A stretch of 64,000 nucleotides of DNA, taken from Nomia melanderi. Lineage: Eukaryota; Arthropoda; Insecta; Hymenoptera; Halictidae. The position numbers and the translations under genes are program-made. The stretch is from assembly GCF_051020985.1 (NCBI RefSeq), contig NW_027475174.1, positions 124,001-188,000 of the forward strand. The letters are read 5' to 3'. The notes under the pieces are model-generated. The model saw only the letters and a list, made by a program, of their open reading frames with translations, made no database searches and was not told where the DNA came from. Of the stretch, positions 38,701-51,861 are shown in pieces; position 1 is the first letter of the stretch; the number at the start of each line of letters is the position of its first letter.

Positions 38701-39581
38701 GATATCTCGGGTGCTATTAGAGATAGCGCAATCAACCAAAGTGAATTATCTGCAGGTGGCCCTGGCGCATGCATCTGTGCAGCGGGAACGACCACGGACC
38801 ACCAGTGGCCGAGAAAATGACAGATTTTCGGTATCCGTCACCCAATGTCATGTAAAAATCCAGCATATATCTGGTGATGTCTCGGGTTCCATTACAGATA
38901 GCGCGATAAATCAAAGTGCATGTTCTGGTGGAGGCCCTGACGCATGAATCTGTGATGCAGGAACGACCTCGGCCCTCCAGGGCACGAGAAACTTACAGAT
39001 TTTCGGTATCCGTCACCCAAAGTCATGTAAAAATCCAGTATATATATGGTGCTTTCTCGGGTGCTATTACAGATAGCGCAATAAATCAAAGTGCATTGTC
39101 TGTAGGAGGCACTGGCGCTTGAATCTGGGCAGCGAGAACGATGTCGGACCACCAGGGGCCAAGAAAACCACCGTCTCATTAGGCCGGACACTCAGGGTCA
39201 GGGAAGAATCCTATATATATCTGGTGATATCTCGGGTGCTATTAGAGATAGCGCAATAAACCAAAGTGAATTATCTGCAGGTGGCCCTGGCGCATGCATC
39301 TGTGCAGCGGGAACGACCTCGGACCACCAGTGGCCGAGAAAATGACAGATTTTCGGTATCCGTCACCCAAAGTCATGTAAAAATCCAGCATATATCTGGT
39401 GATATCACGGGTTCTATTATAGATAGCGCGATAAATCAAAGTGCATGTTCTGGAGGAGGCCCTGACGCATGAATCTGTGAAGCAGGAACGACCTCGGCCC
39501 TCCAGGGCCTGAGAAACTTACAGATTTTCGGTGTCCGTCACCCAAAGTCATGTAACAATCCAGTATATATATGGTGCTTTC
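35734..39581. repeat. 22-monomer HOR, unit D2 (3848 bp)
   Basis: Matches D1 at constant offset 3848. Visible differences are few, for example GCCGAGAAAACC (37240) for GCCGATAAAACC (33388) and GCAGAGGG (37732) for GCAGCGGG. The D1/D2 junction lies in the shared TCTCGGGTGCTATTACAGAT at about 35732-35754: left of it the monomer has GGTGCTTTC, right of it AGCCCAATACATC. After D2 the same point continues with AGCGCAATAAATC instead. Confidence 0.9.
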
Positions 39582-42500
39582 TCGGGTGCTATTACAGATA
39601 GCGCAATAAATCAAAGTGCATTGTCCGTAGGAGGCCCTGGCGCATTCATCTGTGCAGCGGGAACGACCTCGGACCACCAGGGGCCGAGAAAACCACAGTC
39701 TCATGGGGCCGGACACTCAGTGTCAGCGGAAAATCCAATATATATCTGGTGATATCTCGGTTGCTATTAGAGATAGCGCAATAAACCAAAGTGAATTATC
39801 TGCAGGAGGCCCTGGCGCATGAATCTGTGCAGCGGGAACGACCTCCGACCACCAGGGGCCGAGAAAATTACAGATATTCGGAATCCGTCACCCAAGGTCA
39901 TGTAAAAATCCGTCATATATCAGGTGATATCTCGGGTGCTATTAGAGATAGCGCAATAAATCAATGTGCATTGTCTGTAGGAGGCCCTGGCGCCTGAATG
40001 TGTGCAGCGGGAACGACCTCGGACCTCCAGGAGCCGAGAAAACCACAGTCTCATGGGGCCGGACACTCAGGGTCAGGGGAAAATCCAATATATTTCTGGT
40101 GATATCTCGGGAGCTATTACAGATAGCCCAATAAATCAAAGTGCATTGTCTGTAGGAGGCCCTGGTGAATGAATCTGTGCAGCGGGAACGACCTCGGACC
40201 ACCAGGGGCCGAGGAAACCACCATCTCATGGGGCCGGACACTCAGGGTCAGGGGAAAATCCAATATATATCTGGTGATATCTCGGGTGCTATTATAGATA
40301 GCGCAATAAACCAAAGTGAATTATCTGCAGGAGGCCCTGGCGCATGAATCTGTGCAGCGGGAACGACCTCGGACCACCAGGGGCCGAGAAAACCACAGTC
40401 TCATGGGGCCGTACACTCAGGGTCAGGGGAAAATCCAACATATATCTGGTGATATCTCGGGTGCTATTAGAGATAGCGCAATAAATCAAAGTGCATTGTC
40501 TGTAGGAGGCCCTGGCGCCTGAATGTGTGCAGCGGGAACGACCTCGGACCTCCAGGAGCCGAGAAAACCACAGTCTCACGGGGCCGGACACTCAGGGACA
40601 GTGAAAAGTCCAATATATATCTGGTGATATCTCGGGAGCTATTACAGGTAGCCCAATAAATGAAAGTGCAATGTGTGTATGAGGCCCTGGTGAATGAATC
40701 CGTGCAGCGGGAACGACCTCGGTCCACCAGGGACCGAGAAAACCACAGTCTCATGGGGCCGGACACTCAGGGTCAGGGGAAAATTCAATATATATCTGGT
40801 GATATCCCGGGTGCTATTAGAGATAGCGCAATAAACCAAATTGCATTATCTGCAGGAGGCCATGGCGCATGAATCTGTGCAACGGGAACGACCTCGGACC
40901 ACCAGGAGCCGAGAAGACCACAGTCTCATGTGGTCGGACACTCAGGGTCAGGGGAAAATCCAATATATATCTGGTGATATCTCGGGTGCTATTAGAGATA
41001 GCGCAATAAACCAAAGTGAATTATCTGCAGGAGGCCCTGGCGCATGAATCTGTGCAGCGGGAACGACCTCGGACCACCAGTGGCCGAGAAAACCACGGTC
41101 TCAGGGGGCCGGACACTTAGGGTCAGGGAAAAATCCAATATATATCTGGTGATATCTCGGGTGCTATTACAGATAGCGCAATAAATCAAAGTGAATTATC
41201 TGCAGGAGGCCCTGGCGCATGAATCTGTGCAGCGGGAACGACCACGGACCACCAGGGGCCGAGACAACCACCGTCTCATGGGGCCGGACACTCAGGGTCA
41301 GGGAAAAATCCAATATATATCTGGTGATATCTCGGGTGCTATTACAGATAGCCCAATAAATCAAAGTGCATTGTCTGAAGGAGGCCCTGGCGCATGAATC
41401 GGTGCAACGGGAACGACCTCGGACCACCAGGTGCCGAGAAAACCACAGTCTCATGGGGCCGGACACACAGGGTCAGCGGAAAATCCAATATATATCTGGT
41501 GATATCTCGGGTGCTATTAGAGATAGCGCAATAAACCAAAGTGAATTATCTGCAGGAGGCCCTGGCGCATGCATCTGTGCAGCGGGAACGACCTCGGACC
41601 ACCAGGGGCCGAGAAAACCTCCGTCTCATGGGGCCGGACACTCAGGGTCAGGAGAAAATCCAATATATATATCTGGTGATATCTCGGGTACTATTAGAGA
41701 TAGCGCAATAAACCAAAGTGAATTATCCGCAGGAGGCCCTGGCGCATGTATCTGTGCAGCGGGAACGACCTCTGACCACCAGGGGCCGAGAAAACCACCG
41801 TCTCATGGGGCCGGACACTCAGGGTCGGGGAAAAATCCAATATATATCTGGTGATATCTCGGGTGCTATTACAGATAGCGCAATAAATCAAAGTGCATTG
41901 TCTGTAGGAGTCCCTGTCGCATGAATCTGTGCAGCCGGATCGACCTCGGAACACCAGGGGCCGAGAAAACTAACGTCTCATGGGGCCGGACACTCAAGGT
42001 CGGGGAAAAATCCAACATATATCTGGTGATATCTCAGGTGCTATTAGAGATAGCGCAATAAATCAAAGTGCATTGTCTGCAGGAGGCCGTAGCGCATGAA
42101 TCTGTGCTGCGGGATCGACCTCGGACCACCAGGGGCCGAGAAAACCACCGTCTCATGGGGCCGGACACTCGGGGTCAGGGAAAAATCCAATATATATCTG
42201 GTGATATCTCGGGTGCTATTAGAGGTAGCGCAATAAACCAAAGTGCATTGTCTGCAGGAGGCCCTGGGGCATGAACCTGTGCAGCGGTATCGACCTCGGA
42301 CCACCAGGGGGCGAGAAAATCAGCGTCTCATCGGGCCGGACTGTCATGGTCAAGGAAAAATCCAATATATATCTGGTGATATCTCGGGTGCTATTAGAGA
42401 TAGCGAAATAAATCAAAGTGCATTGTCTGCTGGAGGCCCTGGCGCATGAATCTGTGCAGCGGGATCGAGCTCGGACCACGAGGGACCGAGAAAACCATCG

Positions 42501-45500
42501 ACACATGGGGCCGGACTGTCAGGGTCAAGCAAACATCCAATATATATCTGGTGATATCTCGGGTGCTATTAGAGATAGCGAAATAAATCAAAGTGCATTG
42601 TCTGTAGGAGGCCCTGGGGCATGAATCTGTGCAGCGGGATCGACCCCGGACCACCAGGGGCCGAGAAAATCACCGTCTCATGGGGCCGGACTGTCAGGGT
42701 CAAGGAAAAATCCAATATATATATGGGGATATCACGGGTGCTATTACAGAAAGCGCAATAAATCAAAGTGCATTGTCTGTAGGAGGCCCTGGCGCATGAA
42801 TCTGTGCTGCAGGATCGACCTCGGACCACCAGGGGCCGAAAAAACTACCGTCTCATGGGGCCGGACACTGAGGGTCAGGGCAAAATCCAATATATATCTG
42901 GTGATATCTCGGGTGATATTAGAGATAGCGCAATAAATCAAAGTGAATTATCTGCAGGGAGCCCTGGCGCATGAATCTGTGCAGCGGGATCGACCTCGGA
43001 CCACCAGGGGCCGAGAAAGCCACCGTCTCATGGGGCCGGACACTCAGGGTCAGGGAAAAATCCAATATATATCTGGTGATATCTCGGGTGCTATTAGAGA
43101 TAGCGCAAGAAACCAAAGTGAATTATCTATAGGAGGCCCTGGCGCTTGAATCTGTGCAGGGGGATCGACCTCGGACCACCAGGGGCCGAGAAAATCACCG
43201 TCTCATGGGGCCGGACTGTCAGGGTCATGTAAAAATCCAGCATATATCCGGTGATATCTCGGGAGCTATTACAGATAGCCCAATAAATCAAAGTGCATTG
43301 TCTGCAGGAGGCCCTGGCGCATGAATCTGTGCAGCGGGAACGACCTCGGACCTGCAGGGGCCGAGGAAACTACCGTCTCATGGGGCCGGACACTCAGGGT
43401 CAGGGGAAAATCCAATATATATATGGGGATATCACAGGTGCTATTACAGAAAGCGCAATAAATCAAAGTGCATTGTCTGCAGGAGGCCCTGGTGCATGAA
43501 TCTGTGCTGCGGGATCGACCTCGGACCACCAGGGGCCGAAAAAACTACCGTCTCATGGGGCCGGACACTCAGGGTCAGGGCAAAATCCAATATATATCTG
43601 GTGATATCTCGGGTGCTATTACAGATGGCGCAATAAATCAAAGTGCATTGTCTGTAGGAGGCACTGGCGAATGAATCTGTGGCGCAGGAACGACCTCGGA
43701 CCACCAGGCGCCGAAAAAACCACCGTCTCATGGGGCCGGACACTCAGGGTCAGGGGAAAATCCAATATATATATGGTGATATCTCGGGTGCTATTGCAGA
43801 TAGTGCAGTAAATCAAAGTGCATTGTCTGCAGGAGGCCCTGACGCATGAATCTGTGCAGCGGGAACGACCTCGGACCACGAGGGACCGAGAAAACCATCG
43901 ACACATGGGGCCGGACACTCAGGTTCAAGGAAAAATCCAATATATATCTGGTGATATCTCGGGTGCTATTAGAGATAGCGCAATAAATCAAAGTGAACTA
44001 TCTGCAGGGGGACCTTGCGCATGAATCTGTCCAGCGGGATCGACCTCGGACCACCAGGGGCCGAGAAAATCACCGACTCATAGGACAGGACTGTCAGGGT
44101 CATGTAAAAATCCAGCATATATCTGGTGATATCTCGGGTGCTATTACAGATAGCGCAATAAATAAAAGTTAATTATCTTCAGGGGGGCCCTGGCGTATGA
44201 ATCTGGGCAGCGGGAACGACCTCGGACCACCAGGGGCCGAGAAAATCACCGTCTCAGGGGCCGGACTGTCAGGGTCAGGGAAAAATCCAATATATATCTG
44301 GTGATATCTCGGGTGCTATTAGAGAAAGCGCAATATGTCAATGTGAATTATCTGCAGGGTGCCCTGGCGCATGAATCTGTGCAGCGGGAACGACCACGGA
44401 CCAGCAGGGGCCGAGAAAACCACCGCCTCATGGGGCCGGACACTCAGGGTCAGGGGAAAATCCAATATATATCTGGTGATATCTCGGGTGCTATTACAGA
44501 TGGCGCAATAAATCAAAGTGCATTGTCTGTAGGAGGCACTGGCGAATGAATCTGTGGAGCAGGAACGACCTCGGACCACCAGGCGCCGAGAAAATTACAG
44601 ATATTTGGAATCCGTCACCCAAGGTCATGTAAAAATCCAGCATATATCTGGTGATATCTCGGGTGCTATTACAGATAGCGCAATAAATCAAAGTGCATTG
44701 TCTGTAGGAGGCCCTGGCGCATGAATCTGTGCAGCGGGAACGACCTCGGACCTCCAGCGGCCGAGAAAACCGCCATCTCATGGGGCCGGACACTCAGGGT
44801 CAGGGGAAAATCCAATATATATATGGTGATATCACGGGTGATATTACAGAAAGCGCAATAAATCAAAGTGCATTGTCTGTAGGAGGCCCTGGCGCATGAA
44901 TCTGGGCTACGGGATCGACCTCGGACCACCAGGGGCCGAGGAAACCACCATCTCATGGGGCCGGACACTCAGGGTCAGGGGAAAATCCAATATATATATG
45001 GGGATATCACGGGTGCTATTACAGAAAGCGCAATAAATCAAAGTGCATTGTCTGTAGGGGGCCCTGGCGCATGAATCTGTGCTGCGGGATCGACCTCGGA
45101 CCACCAGGGGCCGAAAAAACTACCGTCTCATGGGGCCGGACACTGAGGGTCAGGGCAAAATCCAATATATATCTGGTGATATCTCGAGTGCTATTAGAGA
45201 TAGCGCAATAAATCAAAGTGCATTGTCTGTAGGAGGCCCTGGGGCATGAATCTGTGCAGCGGGATCGACCTCGGACCACCAGGGGCCGAGAAAATCACCG
45301 TCTCATGGGGCCGGACTGTCAGGGTCAGGGAAAAATCCAATATATATCTGGTGATATCTCTGGTGCTATTAGAGATAGCGCAATAAATTAAAAAGTGAGT
45401 TATCTGCAGGGGGCCCTGGCGCATGAATCTGTGCAGCGGGAACGACCTAGGACCACCAGGGGTCGAGAAAATCACCGTCTCATGGGGCCGGACTGTCAGG

Positions 45501-46970
45501 GTCAGGGAAAAATCCAATATATGTCTGGTGATATCTCGGGTACTATTAGAGATAGCGAAATAAATCAAAGTGCATTGTCTGCAGGAGGCCCTGGCGTATG
45601 AATCTGTGCAGCGGGGACGAACTCGGACTACCAGGGGCCGAGAAAACCACCGTCTCATGGGGTCGGACACTCAGAGACAGGGAAAAATCCCATATAAATC
45701 TGGTGATATCTCGGGTGCTATTACAGATAGCACAATAAATCAAAGTGCATTGACAGCAGGAGGCCCTGGCGCATGAATCTGTGCAGCGGGATCGACCTAT
45801 GACCACCAGGGGCCGAGAAAATCACCGTCCCATGGGGCCGGACTGTCAGGGTCAGGGAAAAATCCAATATATATCTGGTGATATCTCGGGTGCTATTAGA
45901 GATAGCGCAATAAATCAAAGTGAGTTATCTGCAGGGGGCCCTGGCGCATGAATCTGTGCAGCGGGAAGGACCTAGGACCACCAGGGGTCGAGAAAATCAC
46001 CGTCTCATGGGGCCGGACTGTCAGGGTCAGGGAAAAATCCAGCATATATCTGGTGATATCTCGGGTGCTATTACAGATAGTGCAATAAATCAAAGTGCAT
46101 TGTCTGTAGGAGGCACTGTCGCATGAATCTGTGCAGCGGGAACGACCTCGGACCACCAGGGGCCGAGAAAACTACCGTCTCATGGCGCCAGGCACTCAGG
46201 GTCAGGGGAAAATCCAATATATATATGGTGATATCTCGGGTGCTATTACAGATAGCGCAATAAATGAAAGTGCATTGTCTGCAGGAGGCCCTAGCGCATG
46301 AATCTGTGCAGCGGGAACGACCTCGGACCACCAGGGGCCGAGATAATCACCGTCTCAGGGGCCGGACTGTCAGGGTCAGGGAAAATCCAATATATATCTG
46401 GTGATATCTCGGGTGCTATTAGAGAAAGCGCAATATGTCAATGTGAATTATCTGCTGGGTGCCCTGGCTCATGAATCTGTGCAGCGGGAACAACCACGGA
46501 CCACCAGGGGCCGAGAAAACCACCATCTCATGGGGCCGGACACTCAGGGTCAGGGGAAAATCCAATATATATATGGGGATATCACGGGTGCTATTACAGA
46601 AACCGCAATAAATCAAAGTGCATTGTCTGTAGGAGGCCCTGGCGCATGAATCTGTGCAGCGGGAACGACCTCGGACCACCAGGGGCCGAGAAAACCACCG
46701 TCTCATTGGGTCGGACTGTCTGGGTGAGGGAAAAATCCAATATATATCTGGTGATATCTCGGGTGCTATTAGATATAGCGCAATAAATCAATGTGAATTA
46801 TCTGCAGGGCGCTCTGGCGCATGAATCTGTGCAGCGGGATCGACCTCGGACGACCAGGGGCCGAGAAAACCACCGTCCCATGGGGTCGGACACTCAGGGT
46901 CAGGGAAAAATCCAATATAAATCTGGTTATATCTCGGGTGCTATTAGAGATAGCGCAATAAATCAAAGTG
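39582..46970. repeat. Mosaic segment F2: second, reshuffled version of F1
   Basis: Collinear with 22960-24570 at offset 16622. After loss of two monomers it is collinear with about 24920-26470 at offset 16272. After loss of five monomers it matches 27346-27718 at offset 15398. Beyond about 43.1 kb the order differs: pieces match 29095, then 28221, then 26472, then 30170 of F1. The final stretch (45895-46960) matches 30145-31210 at offset 15750. Confidence 0.85.
40718..40738. other. Second dyad, perfect 8-bp form (copy in F2)
   Basis: Arms CTCGGTCC and GGACCGAG around ACCAG. This is the F2 counterpart of 24096 at offset 16622, so not an independent event. Confidence 0.85.
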
Positions 46971-47606
46971 CATTGTCTGTAGGAGGCACTGGCGATTGAA
47001 TCTGTGGCGCAGGAACGACCTCGGTCCACCAGGGGCCGAGAAAACCACCGTCTCATGGGGTCGGACTGTCAGGGTGAGGGAAAAATCCAATATATATCTG
47101 GTGATATCTCGGGTGCTATTAGAGATAGCGCAATAAATCAAAGTGCATTGTCTGTAGGAGGCCCTGGCGCATGAATCTGTGCAGCGGGAACGACCTCGGA
47201 CGACCAGGGGCCGAGAAAACCACCGTCTCATGGGGCAGGACACTCAGGGTCAGGGGAATATCCAATATATATATGGTGATATCACCGGTGCTATTACAGA
47301 AAGCGCAATAAATCAAAGTGCATTGTCTGTAGGAGGCCCTGGCGCATGAATCTGTGCTGCGGGATCGACCTCGGACCACCAGGGGCCGAGAAAACCACCG
47401 TCTCATGGGGCCGGACACTCGGGGTCAGGGAAAAATCCAATATATATCTGGTGATATCTCGGGTGCTATTAGAGATAGAGAAATAAATCAAAGTGCATTG
47501 TCTGCTGGAGGCCCTGGCGCATGAATCTGTGCAGCGGGATCGAGCTCGGACCACGAGGGACCGAGAAAACCATCGACACATGGGGCCGGACTGTCAGGGT
47601 CAAGCA
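46971..47606. repeat. Diverse satellite monomers between F2 and the 4-monomer duplication
   Basis: About four monomers of ordinary type A and of the CCACGAGGGACCGAG subtype. No higher-order period is visible within the stretch, and nothing other than satellite is present. Confidence 0.85.
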
Positions 47607-48903
47607 AAAATCCAATATATATCTGGTGATATCTCGGGTGCTATTAGAGCTAGCGCAATAAATCAAAGTGAATTATCTGCAGGGGGCCCTGGCGCATGAA
47701 TCTGTGGAGCAGGCACGACCTCGGACCACCAGGCGCCGAGAAAATTACAGATATTTGGAATCCGTCACCCAAGGTCATGTAGAAATCCAGCATATATCTG
47801 GTGATATCTCGGGTGCTATTAGAGATAGCGCAATAAATCAAAGTGCATTGTCTGTAGGAGGCACTGGCGAATGAATCTGTGGAGCAGGAACGACCTCAGA
47901 CCACCAGGCGCCGAGAAAATTACAGATATTTGGAATCCGTCACCCAAGGTCATGTAAAAATCCAGCTTATATCTGGTGATATCTCGGGTGCTATTACAGA
48001 TAGCGCAATAAATCAAAGTGCATTGTCTGTAGGAGGCCCTGGGGCATGAATCTGTGCAGCGGGATCGACCCCGGACCACCAGGGGCCGAGAAAATCACCG
48101 TCTCATGGGGCCGGACACTGAGGGTCAGGGCAAAATCCAATATATATCTGGTGATATCTCGAGTGCTATTAGAGATAGCGCAATAAATCAAAGTGCATTG
48201 TCTGCAGGAGGCCCTAGCGCATGAATCTGGGCAGCGGGAAAGACCTCGGACCACCAGGGGCCGAGAAAACCACCGTCTCATGGGGCCGGACCCTCAGGGT
48301 CAGGGGAAAATCCAATATATATCTGGTGATATCTCGGGTGCTATTAGAGCTAGCGCAATAAATCAAAGTGAATTATCTGCAGGGGGCCCTGGCGCATGAA
48401 TCTGTGGAGCAGGCACGTCCTCGGACCACCAGGCGCCGAGAAAATTACAGATATTTGGAATCCGTCACCCAAGGTCATGTAGAAATCCAGCATATATCTG
48501 GTGATATCTCGGGTGCTATTAGAGATAGCGCAATAAATCAAAGTGCATTGTCTGTAGGAGGCACTGGCGAATGAATCTGTGGAGCAGGAACGACCTCAGA
48601 CCACCAGGCGCCGAGAAAATTACAGATATTTGGAATCCGTCACCCAAGGTCATGTAAAAATCCAGCTTATATCTGGTGATATCTCGGGTGCTATTACAGA
48701 TAGCGCAATAAATCAAAGTGCATTGTCTGTAGGAGGCCCTGGGGCATGAATCTGTGCAGCGGGATCGACCCCGGACCACCAGGGGCCGAGAAAATCACCG
48801 TCTCATGGGGCCGGACACTGAGGGTCAGGGCAAAATCCAATATATATCTGGTGATATCTCGAGTGCTATTAGAGATAGCGCAATAAATCAAAGTGCATTG
48901 TCT
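47607..48903. repeat. 4-monomer tandem duplication (700 bp period)
   Basis: The stretch from about 47607 to 48203 (AGAGCTAGCGCAATAAATC, GGAGCAGGCACG, two B' cassettes, then GGACACTGAGGGTCAGGGC) repeats at 48307-48903. Differences are minimal, for example GGCACGACC (47711) against GGCACGTCC (48411). Flanks diverge on both sides: CAAGCAAAAATCC against CAGGGGAAAATCC on the left, and CTGCAGGAGG against CTGTAGGAGG on the right. Confidence 0.88.
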
Positions 48904-51861
48904 GTAGGAGGCCCTGGGGCATGAATCTGTGCAGCGGGATCGACCTCGGACCACCAGAGGCCGAGAAAATCACCGTCTCATGGGGCCGGACTGTCAGGGT
49001 CAGGGGAAAATCCAATATATATATGGTGATATCTCGAGTGCTATTAGAGATAGCGCTATAAATCAAAGTGCATTGTCTGTAGGAGGCCCTGGGGCATGAA
49101 TCTGTGCAGCGGGATCGACCTCGGACCACCAGGGCCGAGAAAATCACCATCTCATGGGGTCGGACACTCAGAGTCAGGGAAAAATCCCATATAAATCTGG
49201 TGATATCTCGGGTGCTATTACAGCTAGCGCAATAAATCAAAGTGCATTGTCTGTAGGAGGCACTGGCGAATGAATCTGTGGAGCAGGAACGACCACGGAC
49301 CACCAGGCGCCGAGAAAATTACAGATATTTGGAATCCGTCACCCAAGGTCATGTAAAAATCCAGCATATATCTGGTGATATCTCGGGTGCTATTACAGAT
49401 AGCGCAATAAATCAAAGTGCATTGTCTGTAGGAGGCACTGGCGAATGAATCTGTGGAGCAGGAACGACCTCGGACCACCAGGCGCCGAGAAAATTACAGA
49501 TATTTGGAGTCCGTCACCCAAGGTCATGTAAAAATCCAGCATATATCTGGTGATATCTCGGGTGCTATTACAGATAGCGCAATAAATCAAAGTGCATTGT
49601 CTGTAGGAGGCCCTGGCGCATGAATCTGTGCAGCGGGAACGACCTCGCACCACCAGGGGCCGAGAAAATCACCGTCTCATGGGTCCGGACTGTCAGGGTC
49701 AGGGAAAAATCCAGCATATATCTGGTGATATCTCGGGTGCTATTAGATATAGCGCAATAAATCAATGTGAATTATCTGCAGGGCGCTCTGGCGCATGAAT
49801 CTGTGCAGCGGGATCGACCTCGGACGACCAGGGGCCGAGAAAGCCACCGTCCCATGGGGTCGGACACTCAGGGTCAGGGAAAAATGCAATATAAGTCTGG
49901 TTATATCTCGGGTGCTATTAGAGATAGCGCAATAAACCAAAGAGCATTGTCTGCAGGGGGCCCTGGCGCATGAATCTGTGCAGCGGGATCGAGCTCGGAC
50001 CACGAGGGACCGAGAAAACCATCGACACATGGGGCCGGGCTGTCCGGGTCAAGCAAAAATCCAATATATATCTGGTGATATCTAGGGTGCTATTAGAGAT
50101 ATCGAAATAAATCAAAGTGCATTGTCTGCAGGAGGCCCTGGCGCATGAATCTGTGCAGCGGGAACGACCTCGGACGACCAGGGGCCGAGAAAACCACCGT
50201 CTCATGGGGTCGGACACGCAGGGTCAGGGAAAAATCCAATATAAATCTGGTTATATCTCGGGTGCTATTACAGATAGCGCAATAAATCAAAGTGCATTGT
50301 CTGCAGGCGGCCCTGGCGCATGAATCTGTGCAATGGGAACGACCTCGGACCACCAGGGGCCAAGAAAACCAGCGTCTCACGGGGCCGGACTGTCAGGGTC
50401 AGGGAAAAATCCAGCATATATCTGGTGATATCTCGGGTGCTATTACATATAGCGCAATAAATCAAAGTGCATTGTCTGTAGGAGGCACTGTCGCATGAAT
50501 CTGTGCAGCGGGAACGACCTCGGACCACCAGGGGCCGAGAAAACAACCGTCTCATGGCGCCAGACACTCAGGGTCAGGGGAAAATCCAATATATATATGG
50601 CGATATCTCGGGTGCTATTACAGATAGCGCAATAAAGGAAAGTGCATTGTCTGCGGGAGGCCCTAGCGCATGAATCTGTGCAGCGGGAACGACCTCGGAC
50701 CACCAGGGGCCGAGAAAATCACCGTCTCAGGGGCCGGACTGTCAGGGTCAGGGAAAAATCCAATATATATCTGGTGATATCTCGGGTGCTATTAGAGAAA
50801 GCGCAATATGTCAATGTGAATTATCTGCAGGGTGCCCTGGCGCATGAATCTGTGCAGCGGGAACGACCACGGACCACCAGGGGCCGAGAAAACCACCGTC
50901 TCATGGGGCCGGACACTCAGGGTCAGGGGAAAATCCAATATATATCTGGTGATATCTCGGGTGCTATTGGAGCTAGCGCAATAAATCAAAGTGCATTGTC
51001 TGTAGGAGGCACTGGCGAATGAATCTGTGGAGCAGGAATGACCTCGGACTACCAGGCGCCGAGAAAATTACCGATATTTGAAATCCGTCTCCCAAGGTCA
51101 TGTAAAAATCCAGCATATATCTGGTGATATCTCGGGTGCTGTTACAGATAGCGCGATAAATCAAAGTGCATTGTCTGTAGGAGGCCCTGGCGCATGAATC
51201 TGTGCAGCGGGAACGACCTCGGACCACCAGGGGCCGAGAAAACCACCATCGCATGGGGCCGGACACTCAGGGTCAGGGGAAAATCCAATATATATATGGT
51301 GATATCACGGGTGCTATTACAGAAAGCGCAATAAATCAAATTGCATTGTCGATAGGAGGCCCTGGCGCATGAATCTGTGCTACGGGATCGACCTCGGACC
51401 ACCAGGGGCCGAGGAAACCACCATCTCATGGGGCCGGACACTCAGGGTCAGGGGAAAATCCAATATATATATATGGGGATATCGCGGGTGCTATTACAGA
51501 AAGCGCAATAAATCAAAGTGCATTGTCTGCTGAAGGCCCTGGCGCATGAATCTGTGCAGCGGGATCGAGCTCGGACCACGAGGGACCGAGAAAACCATCG
51601 ACACATGGGGCCGGACTGTCAGGGTCAAGCAAACATCCAATATATATCTGGTGATATCTCGGGTGCTATTACAGATAGCGCAATAAATCAAAGTGCGTTG
51701 TCTGTAGGAGGCCCTGGGGCATGAATCTGTGCAGCGGGATCGACCCCGGACCACCAGGGGCCGAGAAAATCACCGTCTCATGGGGCCGGACTGTCAGGGT
51801 CAGGGGAAAATCCAATATATATATGGTGATATCTCGGGAGCTATTACAGATAGCCCAATAA
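48904..51861. repeat. Diverse satellite monomers, no long HOR seen
   Basis: About 17 monomers of types A, B' (near 49320, 49495 and 51065) and the CCACGAGGGACCGAG subtype (about 49995, 51570). One monomer near 49129 is slightly shorter (CCAGGGCCGAG). Pieces resemble F1 and F2, for example 49743-50380 resembles 31019-31306, but I cannot follow a regular order. Confidence 0.82.
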
